This document shows, piece by piece, positions 15,475 through 22,408 of a stretch of 40,313 bases of DNA. The stretch spans positions 1 through 40,313 of the forward strand of contig QIKE01000016.1 in assembly GCA_003232915.1 (NCBI GenBank), read 5' to 3'. Under the pieces are notes generated by a model. That model saw nothing but the letters and a program-made list of their open reading frames with translations, did no database searches and was not told where the DNA came from. The translations under genes and the position numbers were made by a program. Origin of the DNA: Bacteroidota bacterium. Lineage in GTDB: Bacteria; Bacteroidota; Bacteroidia; Bacteroidales; F082. Every line of letters starts with the position of its first letter. The first letter of the stretch is position 1.

Positions 15475-16155
15475 ATGAACGACAGGTGGAGTTTGTTTCA
15501 GAAGTTTTTAATTACTCAAAATCAAAACATTTCGGTTACCGATTTTCTTATCAATTCAATTATTATCATTGTTTTGTCGATAATACTTGAAGTTACTTAT
15601 ATTAAATGTGCCCGTAGTATTTCCAACAGGCGACAGTTTGCAGGTGTTTTTCTGCTGATAGCTTTTACTACCATGCTTATTATCACGATAGTAAAGTCGT
15701 CGTTAGCACTTTCTCTCGGCTTGGTTGGAGCTTTGTCTATTGTTAGGTTTCGTGCAGCCATTAAAGAACCTGAGGAGTTGGCTTATTTGTTTTTTGCCAT
15801 TTCAGTTGGCTTAGGTCTCGGAGCTAACCAAACTCTTATTGTTGCAGAAGCTTTTGGTATCGGTATGGTTATTATCTGGGGACGTCATTTACTTAAACAC
15901 AAAAGCAACTACCAAAACCTTTATCTGAATGTTAGCACTGCCTCAGATATAGCAGAGCTTAAAGATGTTGTTTCTGTTGTACAAGAAGTCTTCGGTAAAT
16001 ATACCCTTAAACGTTTTGATGAAAATGGCAGACAAATGGAAGCCTCTTTTGTTGTTGATTCACCGAATGCCGGAAAACTGCAGAAATTTAAAGAGGAAAT
16101 CGGAAAACTTGGAAACGAAGTACGTATTTCGTTTGTGGAGAGCAAGTCGTTTTAA
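15475..16155 (+). CDS. DUF4956 membrane protein
   Basis: A 226-residue membrane protein of the DUF4956 family. Four hydrophobic segments (about residues 20-40, 55-73, 75-92 and 104-132) enclose the family signature SLGLVGALSIVRFRAAIKEPEELAYLF. A soluble C-terminal ferredoxin-like part follows (residues about 150-226). No biochemical function is assigned to the family that I know of. Its genes recur beside CotH-like and VTC-domain genes, as here: 21 bases separate it from the VTC gene, indicating one transcript. A role as membrane partner of the VTC polymerase or CotH kinase is inference. Confidence 0.88.
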   Translation: MNDRWSLFQKFLITQNQNISVTDFLINSIIIIVLSIILEVTYIKCARSISNRRQFAGVFLLIAFTTMLIITIVKSSLALSLGLVGALSIVRFRAAIKEPEELAYLFFAISVGLGLGANQTLIVAEAFGIGMVIIWGRHLLKHKSNYQNLYLNVSTASDIAELKDVVSVVQEVFGKYTLKRFDENGRQMEASFVVDSPNAGKLQKFKEEIGKLGNEVRISFVESKSF

Positions 16156-16176
16156 GAAATCTAATTTGTAAATAGA

Positions 16177-16878
16177 ATGTTTTTTCCACCTTTCGATACC
16201 GAAAACAGTCGCTACGAACGAAAATTTGTGATTACCGATATGTTCTATCCGCAAATAGAACAAGAAATTCGTATGCATCCTGCCGCTTTTTTCACCATAT
16301 TTTATCCCCGATATATCAACAATATTTATTTTGATAGTAGAGAACTTGATTTTTTTTACGATAACGTTTCGGGGCGTGGAAGCCGTAAAAAAGTACGCAT
16401 ACGCTGGTATAGCAATTTGTTTGGAGACGTTGCAAAACCCGTATTGGAATTTAAAATAAGAGAAGGTTATCTCGGCAACAAACGCTCATTTCCTTTAAAA
16501 CCCTTTCGCTTAGACCAAACTATTACTAACGAAAAACTGCAACAAGTTTTTCAGCAGTCGGACTTACCCGGGTGGGCACTAGGAGTAATGCAACATTTGC
16601 AACCTTCGTTCGTAAACAGATATCTGCGTAAATATTTCTTGAGTTTCGACGGGCTTTTTCGCCTGACGTTCGATACCGATCTCAACTATTACGGCATTTC
16701 AACAAGCAATAATAGCTTTATGGAACATTACTCTTCCGACGATGTGATTGTTGAATTAAAATACGATTTTTCTGTTAGCCACTTAGCTCCCGATGTTTCT
16801 TCCCAACTTTCATTTCGATTGACCAAAAGCTCTAAATATGTCAATGGTATTGAGCGACTTCACCCGATGCTGGTTTAA
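16177..16878 (+). CDS. VTC-domain (polyphosphate polymerase-like) protein
   Basis: A 233-residue protein consisting of a single VTC domain, the triphosphate-tunnel fold that polymerises polyphosphate from ATP in yeast VTC4. The tunnel-lining signatures occur in order: ENSRYERKFVIT, NNIYFDSRELDFF, RKKVRIRWYS, PVLEFKIREG, NRYLRKYFLS, RLTFDTDL and IVELKYDF. These supply the alternating basic and acidic residues of the tunnel. There is no SPX sensor and no membrane helix, so regulation or membrane coupling probably comes from DUF4956, encoded just upstream. Polyphosphate synthesis is an inference from the fold; another nucleotide phosphotransfer is possible. Confidence 0.86.
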   Translation: MFFPPFDTENSRYERKFVITDMFYPQIEQEIRMHPAAFFTIFYPRYINNIYFDSRELDFFYDNVSGRGSRKKVRIRWYSNLFGDVAKPVLEFKIREGYLGNKRSFPLKPFRLDQTITNEKLQQVFQQSDLPGWALGVMQHLQPSFVNRYLRKYFLSFDGLFRLTFDTDLNYYGISTSNNSFMEHYSSDDVIVELKYDFSVSHLAPDVSSQLSFRLTKSSKYVNGIERLHPMLV

Positions 16879-17463
16879 GCAGTATTTTCAATATTATCGT
16901 CAGTTTATATTCCTTTTTTTAACATTAAATGGTGTAAAACAGTGCATTTTGCATTCGAGAAAAGAACGCTAGCTGTCTTATTTTATCTGTATAATATGAA
17001 CGTTTTCAGTCAGGTGTTTCAAGTGCTACAATATTCTATTTTTGTCACAATAACATAGCTTTATCGTCGCTTTTCACGTAGCAAGTCCTCCTTTTGTATC
17101 AGTCGTTTTTAAGATGATGATAGATAACAATACTCCATTAAATTAATAAATGTTTTCATCAATGGTTATTACTGCTATTTTCAAATTAAAAAATTTCTAA
17201 TTTTATGGTATTACCGGAAATAATGCGTTGTACATAATCATTTTTTTCAAAATAGTATAATTATTATTTTCCATTAACTTTTTTTGAAAAAATATTATTG
17301 TACCGAAAATATATTGGTTACCGGTGGTAAAGAAAGGATGTAAGTGTTGCTATTTCACTGTAGAAAGATAAATAGATTGCAGGTTGCCAATGATCCAAGT
17401 GAATATTTAGGCTTATTTTAGGCTAAATAAAATTGATTGTTTTTGCATAATTAATATACTTGT
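16879..17463. other. Intergenic region without a visible gene
   Basis: About 585 AT-rich bases between the convergent VTC gene and HD-hydrolase gene. No protein-like frame, tRNA, strong terminator or repeat was identified. Confidence 0.4.
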
Positions 17464-18126
17464 TTAATCGAATTCGGCATCCCACTCCTTAAAAAATTGT
17501 TCTAAAAACTCTTCCATATAACGATGGCGTTGTTGGGCGAGTTGGCGGCCGGTTTCGGTATTCATCATATCTTTTAGCAATAGCAATTTTTCGTAAAAAT
17601 GGTTGATGGAGGGTGCCGTACTATTTTTATAATCTTCTTTGCTTTGGTCAATTTGGGGAGGGACGGCAGGGTTGTGCAAAGGACGATTTTTATACCCTCC
17701 GTAGTTGAAAGCTCGAGCAATGCCAATGGCTCCGATAGCATCAATACGGTCGGCATCTTGTACAATAGAAAGTTCGGGGGTAAGATGACCTTGCACTTCA
17801 TATCGGTTTTTGAACGAAACGTACCGGATGATGTGTTCTACTTTAGCTATCAATGCGTGTGGTAATCTAAGGCTGTGTAAAAAATCTCTTACTATTACCG
17901 AGCCTTTACTCTCGTCGCCATTGTAGAATTTAGCGTCAGCAATGTCGTGCAACAGTGCACCGAGCGTAACAACAAAAATATCGGCTTTTTCTTTTTGCGC
18001 TATATATTCAGCTGTTTTCCGTACACGGTAAACATGCCAATAGTCGTGGCCACCTTCGTTGCTTCCCATTTGCCGTTTAACAAAAACTACGGTTTTGTCG
18101 ATAATTTGTTGTTGATATGCAGTCAT
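17464..18126 (-). CDS. HD-domain phosphohydrolase
   Basis: A 220-residue metal-dependent hydrolase of the HD superfamily, YedJ/YpgQ type. The metal ligands are visible as H31 (GGHDYWHVYRV), H60-D61 (LGALLHDIADAKF) and the later Asp in SIVQDADRIDAIGAIGIARAF; the segment NHFYEKLLLLKDMM is also typical. Family members act on nucleotides or other phosphate esters; the substrate cannot be read from sequence. The gene is monocistronic and divergent from pdxJ, with only about 75 bases between start codons. Confidence 0.92.
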   Translation of the reverse strand: MTAYQQQIIDKTVVFVKRQMGSNEGGHDYWHVYRVRKTAEYIAQKEKADIFVVTLGALLHDIADAKFYNGDESKGSVIVRDFLHSLRLPHALIAKVEHIIRYVSFKNRYEVQGHLTPELSIVQDADRIDAIGAIGIARAFNYGGYKNRPLHNPAVPPQIDQSKEDYKNSTAPSINHFYEKLLLLKDMMNTETGRQLAQQRHRYMEEFLEQFFKEWDAEFD

Positions 18127-18175
18127 ATTTTTTTGACAAATATTTTTTTTTACACTCTTTAGGTGTCGAAATTAC

Positions 18176-18183
18176 TATTTTTG
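18176..18183 (+). promoter_or_regulatory. -7 promoter element TATTTTTG of pdxJ
   Basis: Exact TAnnTTTG match 17 bases before the ATG at 18200. It sits just before an in-frame TTG at 18185 and so favours the ATG as the true start. Confidence 0.6.
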
Positions 18184-18199
18184 CTTGAAACGAAAACAA

Positions 18200-18919
18200 A
18201 TGATACGATTAAGTGTAAACATCAATAAAATTGCTACTTTACGTAATGCCCGCGGCGGTAATATTCCAGATGTACAGAAAGCAGCTGTTGATTGCGAGCG
18301 TTTTGGTGCACAATCTGTTACCGTTCATCCTCGTCCCGACGAAAGGCATATTCGTTATAAGGATGTGGAGTTGTTACGTCCGTTGATAAGCACCGAGTTC
18401 AACATTGAAGGGAATCCTATTCCTAAGTTTATTGAACTTGTTGTAAAGTACAAACCCGATCAAGTAACTCTTGTTCCCGACAATCCTGCCCAGCTAACTT
18501 CAAACCATGGCTGGGATGTGGTGAAACATCGTAGATTTCTTTCCGATGTTATTTCACAGTTTAAAAAAGCCGGGATCCGTACTTCTATTTTCATCGATCC
18601 TGTACCCAAAGCAGTCGAAAATGCTTACTTCACCGGTACCGATCGTGTGGAGCTTTACACTGAAAGTTATGCTACCGATTATGCGAAAAACCGCGAACAA
18701 GCAATAAGACCCTTTATTAAGGCCGCAACAATTGCCCACAACGCCGGACTTGGGGTCAATGCCGGACACGATCTCAATCTTGACAACTTAAAATATTTCG
18801 CCAAAAATGTCCCGTTTCTCGACGAAGTGTCCATAGGGCATGCTTTGATTTGCGATGCATTGTACCTAGGTTTGGAAAATACCATTCAACTTTATTTGAG
18901 AGCTTTGCGGCAAGAATAG
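18200..18919 (+). CDS. pdxJ: Pyridoxine 5'-phosphate synthase
   Basis: A 239-residue cytoplasmic enzyme that condenses 3-amino-2-oxopropyl phosphate with deoxyxylulose 5-phosphate to make pyridoxine phosphate in the DXP-dependent vitamin B6 route. Typical motifs are [18 protein letters not shown] at the N-terminus, [54 protein letters not shown] and [13 protein letters not shown]. Length agrees with E. coli PdxJ (243). An in-frame TTG at 18185 would add five residues, but the ATG fits the family start and the promoter position better. It appears monocistronic. Confidence 0.97.
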   Translation: MIRLSVNINKIATLRNARGGNIPDVQKAAVDCERFGAQSVTVHPRPDERHIRYKDVELLRPLISTEFNIEGNPIPKFIELVVKYKPDQVTLVPDNPAQLTSNHGWDVVKHRRFLSDVISQFKKAGIRTSIFIDPVPKAVENAYFTGTDRVELYTESYATDYAKNREQAIRPFIKAATIAHNAGLGVNAGHDLNLDNLKYFAKNVPFLDEVSIGHALICDALYLGLENTIQLYLRALRQE

Positions 18920-19014
18920 CATCAGGTTGAACAGCAGACAAGGAATGAAAATTTTACAGTGAATATAGAGTAGGAATGATTTTTGTTTGTCAGCTTACAG
19001 AAGAGTGATAAAAT

Positions 19015-19311
19015 ATGAACAAATTCAACGAAATTATCAATTCCGGTAAACCAGTGGTAATTGACTTTTCGGCCGAATGGTGCCAGCCTTGCCGGACGAT
19101 GCCACCTATTTTACGGCAAGTAAAACATCGCTTGGGTGATAAAATCAGAATTTTAACAGTAAACGTGGACAAAAATGCCACTATTGTTCAAAAGTGGTCG
19201 ATACAAAACGTACCAACATTGATGATATTTAAAAATGGGGAATTGAAGTTCCGGCAGGCCGGTGTTCTTCCTGCATCGCAATTAATTAAAATAATTCAAC
19301 AACATTTATAA
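19015..19311 (+). CDS. Thioredoxin-like protein with WCQPC site
   Basis: A 98-residue single-domain thioredoxin-fold protein. The active site is W22-C-Q-P-C26 instead of the usual WCGPC, followed by a normal fold: VNVDKNATIVQKWSIQNVPTLMIFKNGE with the conserved cis-proline (NVPT). The changed dipeptide should shift the redox potential, so it may serve a dedicated partner rather than act as the general thioredoxin. There is no signal peptide, so it is cytoplasmic. Its stop codon overlaps the start of the TrmO-like gene (TAATG), indicating translational coupling, though no functional link is evident. Confidence 0.92.
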   Translation: MNKFNEIINSGKPVVIDFSAEWCQPCRTMPPILRQVKHRLGDKIRILTVNVDKNATIVQKWSIQNVPTLMIFKNGELKFRQAGVLPASQLIKIIQQHL

Positions 19312-19769
19312 TGGAAGAAAAAACCAAGCAAACCATTGTTTTCAGTCCTATCGGTATTATTCGCACTCCTTTCGGGGGGAACGAGAAACTTCCGCGGCAG
19401 GGACGCTTCGGCGAAAATAATGATGGCCGTGTGGAAATTTTTCCCGAGTTTGCCGAAGGATTGAAAGACATTGAGGGTTTCAGCCATATTTATCTACTGT
19501 TTTATTTTCATCTTTCCGAAGGCTACAAACTGATACAGCGAACACCACTTAACCATAATCTTCGTGGGGTTTTTGCCATACGTAGCCCACACAGACCTAA
19601 CGGTATAGGCCAAACCATTGTTAAACTCATCAGAAGGGAAGAGAATATTTTGTTCATTAGCGGTGTAGATATGATTGACCGTACACCCTTACTTGATGTA
19701 AAACCCTATATATCGGATATTGATAGTTATGCAGATGCTACCAAAGGGTGGTTGACGCACCGCAAATAA
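19311..19769 (+). CDS. TrmO/TsaA-like tRNA methyltransferase
   Basis: A 152-residue protein of the TsaA/TrmO (VirR-like) family. E. coli TrmO methylates N6-threonylcarbamoyladenosine at position 37 of some tRNAs, using S-adenosylmethionine. Conserved parts are FSPIGIIRTPF, GRVEIFPEFAEGLKDIEGFSHIYLLF, GVFAIRSPHRPNGIGQTIVKLI and MIDRTPLLDVKPYI. It holds only the N-terminal catalytic beta-barrel domain and lacks the extra C-terminal domain of E. coli TrmO (235 residues). It is coupled to the thioredoxin-like gene by a one-base overlap. Methyltransferase activity is likely but the exact tRNA target is uncertain. Confidence 0.9.
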   Translation: MEEKTKQTIVFSPIGIIRTPFGGNEKLPRQGRFGENNDGRVEIFPEFAEGLKDIEGFSHIYLLFYFHLSEGYKLIQRTPLNHNLRGVFAIRSPHRPNGIGQTIVKLIRREENILFISGVDMIDRTPLLDVKPYISDIDSYADATKGWLTHRK

Positions 19770-20100
19770 TGGGTATATAAGTATGGGTTATACCCGACCC
19801 GATATAACAGATAGGCATCAGAATCAAAGAAATAGCAGCTATTCCAACGATTGAACTATGTATTTTAAATATTGCGAGTTTAACATTAGAAGTGTACCTT
19901 CGTAATATATATTTCGGATGGGATGAATAATGAGGACAGAATACAAAACAATAGTGTTTATATAATTTGTCAATTGTTTATACACCAATTACTGTCGCTA
20001 AAAAGAAACAATGCTATTAAATATTTTTATTTTCCCGACTTATAAAAATATTTTTTGGTTAATGATTGTTAACGATTAATTCGGTTAGATTTTTTTTTAA

Positions 20101-20108
20101 TACATTTG
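20101..20108 (+). promoter_or_regulatory. -7 promoter element TACATTTG of the ECF sigma gene
   Basis: Exact TAnnTTTG match nine bases before the ATG at 20117, predicting a nearly leaderless transcript. It lies within the longer open frame from 20066, which is therefore rejected as the start. Confidence 0.55.
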
Positions 20109-20116
20109 TCGTATCA

Positions 20117-20698
20117 ATGGCAAACAACGACAAGAATACTGCAAACGCGCTTGACCCAATGCTTTGGGTTGATCTTTATGGTGATTTTTTATTTAATTAT
20201 GCTTGGATACGGGTAGGCTCGAAGGAAATGGCCGAAGACTTAGTGCAAGATACTTTTGTTGCCGCATGGCAAGCAAAAGATTCTTTCAGAGGTGATAGTA
20301 CGGAGCTTACGTGGCTTACTTCTATCTTGAAACGAAAAGTTATTGACCATTACCGGAAAAAGAGTACCCATAAAGAAATTTCTGCTTCCCAATTTACTCA
20401 ACCTTTTCAGGATGAAGACGGTATGCAAGAACATTGGATTATGGAACGTGCTCCGAAAGATTGGGGAAAAGAATTTCAATATCCTTTGCGGGAAGAAGAA
20501 TTTCAAAATATGATTGAGCTTTGCTTGTCTAAGTTGCCCGAAAAGTGGCGTTCGGTATTTGTGTTAAAAGTAATGGAAGAAATTGATTCGGACGAAGTTT
20601 GTAAGGAATTGGGTTGCTCTGCGTCGAATCTATGGGTTATTTTACACCGTACCCGAATAAAACTCCGTGAGTGTATTGAGAATAAATGGATTAAATGA
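20117..20698 (+). CDS. ECF-family RNA polymerase sigma factor
   Basis: A 193-residue extracytoplasmic-function sigma factor. Region 2 is visible as DLYGDFLFNYAWIRVG...AEDLVQDTFVAAWQAKDSF, followed by STELTWLTSILKRKVIDHYR. Region 4 is LSKLPEKWRSVFVLKVMEE, with the recognition helix in ELGCSASNLWVILHRTRIKLRECIE. The start at 20117 (MANNDKNTANAL) is supported by a promoter element nine bases upstream. The gene overlaps the zinc-finger anti-sigma gene by four bases (ATGA), the usual coupling of a sigma factor with its antagonist. The likely target is the secreted KCG-repeat peptide gene just downstream. Confidence 0.94.
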   Translation: MANNDKNTANALDPMLWVDLYGDFLFNYAWIRVGSKEMAEDLVQDTFVAAWQAKDSFRGDSTELTWLTSILKRKVIDHYRKKSTHKEISASQFTQPFQDEDGMQEHWIMERAPKDWGKEFQYPLREEEFQNMIELCLSKLPEKWRSVFVLKVMEEIDSDEVCKELGCSASNLWVILHRTRIKLRECIENKWIK

Positions 20699-21036
20699 GC
20701 AAAATAAGGCAAATATGGATAAAGGGTATGAACAAAGTTATGCTAAGTTGCGACACGGCAGCTTTTTTGATTACCAAAAACGAGTTCATAAAATTGTCGA
20801 GTACCGAAAAAATAAAACTGAAATTGCATCTTGCAAGTTGTAAATTTTGCCACCGTTTTAAAAAACAATCGAAACTCATCTCACTGCAAATTCATAAAAT
20901 GAATGAAAACTTGAACAGGAATCATCTGACCTTTATGCTTTCCGAAGAACAAAAACGACAGATGAAAGCCACCATTCAAGCCCGAATACTTTCTGAAAAA
21001 AAAATAAGCCGGAATGAAAATATCTTTCGAAAATAA
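20695..21036 (+). CDS. Zinc-finger anti-sigma factor-like protein
   Basis: A 113-residue basic soluble protein with C19, H45, C49 and C52 in the arrangement LSCDTAAFL...HLASCKFCHRF. This is the H-x3-C-x2-C signature of zinc-binding anti-sigma (ZAS) domains preceded by a cysteine about 26 residues earlier. There is no transmembrane helix, so it would act in the cytoplasm, possibly sensing thiol oxidation or metal by loss of zinc. The start overlaps the sigma factor stop (ATGA), which fixes the reading frame; later in-frame ATGs exist. It presumably holds the ECF sigma factor inactive until a signal arrives. Confidence 0.82.
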   Translation: MSKIRQIWIKGMNKVMLSCDTAAFLITKNEFIKLSSTEKIKLKLHLASCKFCHRFKKQSKLISLQIHKMNENLNRNHLTFMLSEEQKRQMKATIQARILSEKKISRNENIFRK

Positions 21037-21072
21037 ATGCTATTTTTTTTGAAGGTGAAAAAATCAAGTTTT

Positions 21073-21100
21073 TGTAAGGAATATAAAAGTGGTGCGACTA
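21073..21100 (+). promoter_or_regulatory. Candidate ECF-dependent promoter
   Basis: TGTAAG (21073-21078), a 16-base spacer, then CGACTA (21095-21100), 53 bases ahead of the peptide gene. The TGTAA/CG(A,T)CTA pattern with a 16-base spacer resembles promoters read by ECF sigma factors in this phylum. It differs from the housekeeping TAnnTTTG elements elsewhere in the window. Its position directly after the sigma/anti-sigma pair suggests that this sigma factor drives the peptide gene. Confidence 0.4.
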
Positions 21101-21152
21101 AACAAACGAAAAAAGAAAATTTAATTATTATTATTAATAAAATTCAATTATC

Positions 21153-21554
21153 ATGACAAACAAAAAACGAAACACTTTATTAATGGGAATGATGGTCGTT
21201 GTAGCCTTTGCAGTATTTGCTTTTACAACGCCAAATACAGCCACTAACGTTAAGGCTGAACAAAACATTGGCGCAAGAAGCCTGAGCATGAATGCCAATA
21301 TTTTTCCAGCCAATCTTGTATCTGCCAAATGCGGCTCAGAAGAAGCAAAAACTACGAAAATCACGAAAACTACAAAAACAACCAAAATTGATAAAAAGGT
21401 CGATTCGAGTAAAGCAACCGACGGCAAATGTGGCGTAGGTAAATGCGGTGTTAATCATGCTAAATTATTCAACAAAACCGAGAAAATGAAAAAAATGAAA
21501 GGCGTTGAAGGAAAAAGCGGTTCAAAAGATAGCACAATGCAAAAAAAGCTATAA
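21153..21554 (+). CDS. Secreted Lys/Cys-rich peptide with KCG repeats (HvfA/BufA-like)
   Basis: A 133-residue protein with an N-terminal signal or anchor (hydrophobic residues 9-25, likely cleavage near NVKA-E36). A low-complexity Lys/Thr/Ser region follows, with KCG at 59-61 and DGKCGVGKCGVN at 91-101, then EGKSG at 119-123. The GKCGxGKCG repeats after a signal peptide, next to an ECF sigma and zinc anti-sigma pair, resemble the HvfA/bufferin precursors. MNIO (DUF692) enzymes convert the cysteines of those precursors to copper-binding heterocycles. No MNIO or partner gene is seen in the window. The C-terminus seems truncated: the shifted frame downstream encodes further GKSG and GKCG motifs. 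Confidence 0.6.
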   Translation: MTNKKRNTLLMGMMVVVAFAVFAFTTPNTATNVKAEQNIGARSLSMNANIFPANLVSAKCGSEEAKTTKITKTTKTTKIDKKVDSSKATDGKCGVGKCGVNHAKLFNKTEKMKKMKGVEGKSGSKDSTMQKKL

Positions 21555-21600
21555 AAAAGCCAAAGGCAAAAGCGGATAAGGCAAATGCGGCGTATTTTAA
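21541..21600 (+). pseudogene. Frameshifted C-terminal tail of the KCG peptide gene
   Basis: Past the A7 run (21541-21547) the current frame hits TAA at 21552-21554. Removing one A continues the protein as SYKKAKGKSG, then a TAA at 21577-21579, then GKCGVF and a final TAA at 21598-21600. The internal TAA is one base from GAA, which would restore GKSGEGKCG, the repeat type of this peptide. The tail therefore looks like decayed coding sequence. Slippage on the A-run or a sequencing error could alter this reading. Confidence 0.55.
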
Positions 21601-21655
21601 TTTAATATTTTTTGATAAATCTAACAGCATACTAGTAGCTATTTTTTTCAATAGG

Positions 21656-21700
21656 CAATGGCGCAAAACAAACTTATCTTTTTGCGCCATTGTTGTTTTT
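21656..21700 (+). terminator. Strong intrinsic terminator
   Basis: A perfect 13-base-pair stem (CAATGGCGCAAAA at 21656-21668 with its complement at 21680-21692) and an 11-base loop are followed by TTGTTTTTGT. It separates the KCG-peptide transcript from the oxidoreductase genes that follow. Confidence 0.85.
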
Positions 21701-21778
21701 GTAGAGAACAAGCACAATTGGAACGGGTAGAATACCGTTAACATTAGAAAAAAACATACGCATTACTATATTTTTACA

Positions 21779-22408
21779 ATGAAACCTGAAAAGCGCATAA
21801 TACCCGAAAGGTTAAGAAACATTGAACGGTGGCGGTTGTCGCGACGAAAAATGTTAAAGGAACTTTTGGCCATTGGAGTATTATCGCAGTTGCCGTTTGC
21901 TTATTCGTGCGTTTCGGAATCGGAAAAAAGACATTTGAATATATTCGACGGAAAGCAAAAAAAAATGGTGCTTAACATTCAGCAGGTTTTATTTCCGGAC
22001 GATGGCTTTGGACCCGGTGCTGTAGAAATAAAAGCTGACAAATACCTTGAATGGATATTGGCCGATGCACGTATGGATATTGAGGATAAAGACTACATTT
22101 ACAAAGGCTTAAAGTGGGTTGATGAAAGCGCCAACGAGGTTTTTGATAAGGATTATTTGAAACTTGACGGACAAAATCAACAGCAACTTATTCGCAAGGT
22201 TTCGAGAACAGATTGGGGCGAAAGCTGGCTTGCAATAATTGTGACTTATATTGTTGAAGCGCTGTTGGCTGATCCGCAATACGGTGGAAATACTAACGGC
22301 AAAGGCTGGAAATGGTTGTCTCATGATCCGGGCTATCCCCGTCCTACGTACAATTTGCTTTATCCTGCAATTTTTGATACGTTGAAAAAAGAAAATGAAA
22401 AAATATAA
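21779..22408 (+). CDS. Gluconate 2-dehydrogenase subunit 3-like, Tat-exported
   Basis: A 209-residue protein of the gluconate_2-dh3 family, the small chaperone or structural subunit of periplasmic GMC sugar dehydrogenases. The N-terminus carries a twin-arginine signal SRRKMLK (residues 21-27), a hydrophobic stretch and a cysteine at residue 44 (PFAYSC), so it is probably a Tat-exported lipoprotein. Family features include MVLNIQQVLFPDDGFGPGA and the C-terminal GGNTNGKGWKWLSHDPGYPRP. It overlaps the GMC gene by 14 bases. The large subunit has no signal of its own and is probably carried across the membrane with this subunit. Confidence 0.88.
   Translation: MKPEKRIIPERLRNIERWRLSRRKMLKELLAIGVLSQLPFAYSCVSESEKRHLNIFDGKQKKMVLNIQQVLFPDDGFGPGAVEIKADKYLEWILADARMDIEDKDYIYKGLKWVDESANEVFDKDYLKLDGQNQQQLIRKVSRTDWGESWLAIIVTYIVEALLADPQYGGNTNGKGWKWLSHDPGYPRPTYNLLYPAIFDTLKKENEKI

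Noticed and set aside
19771-19795. Hairpin GGGTATA/TATACCC after the TrmO-like gene as a terminator.
   Set aside because: Short stem, large loop and no following T-run, so terminator function is not supported.
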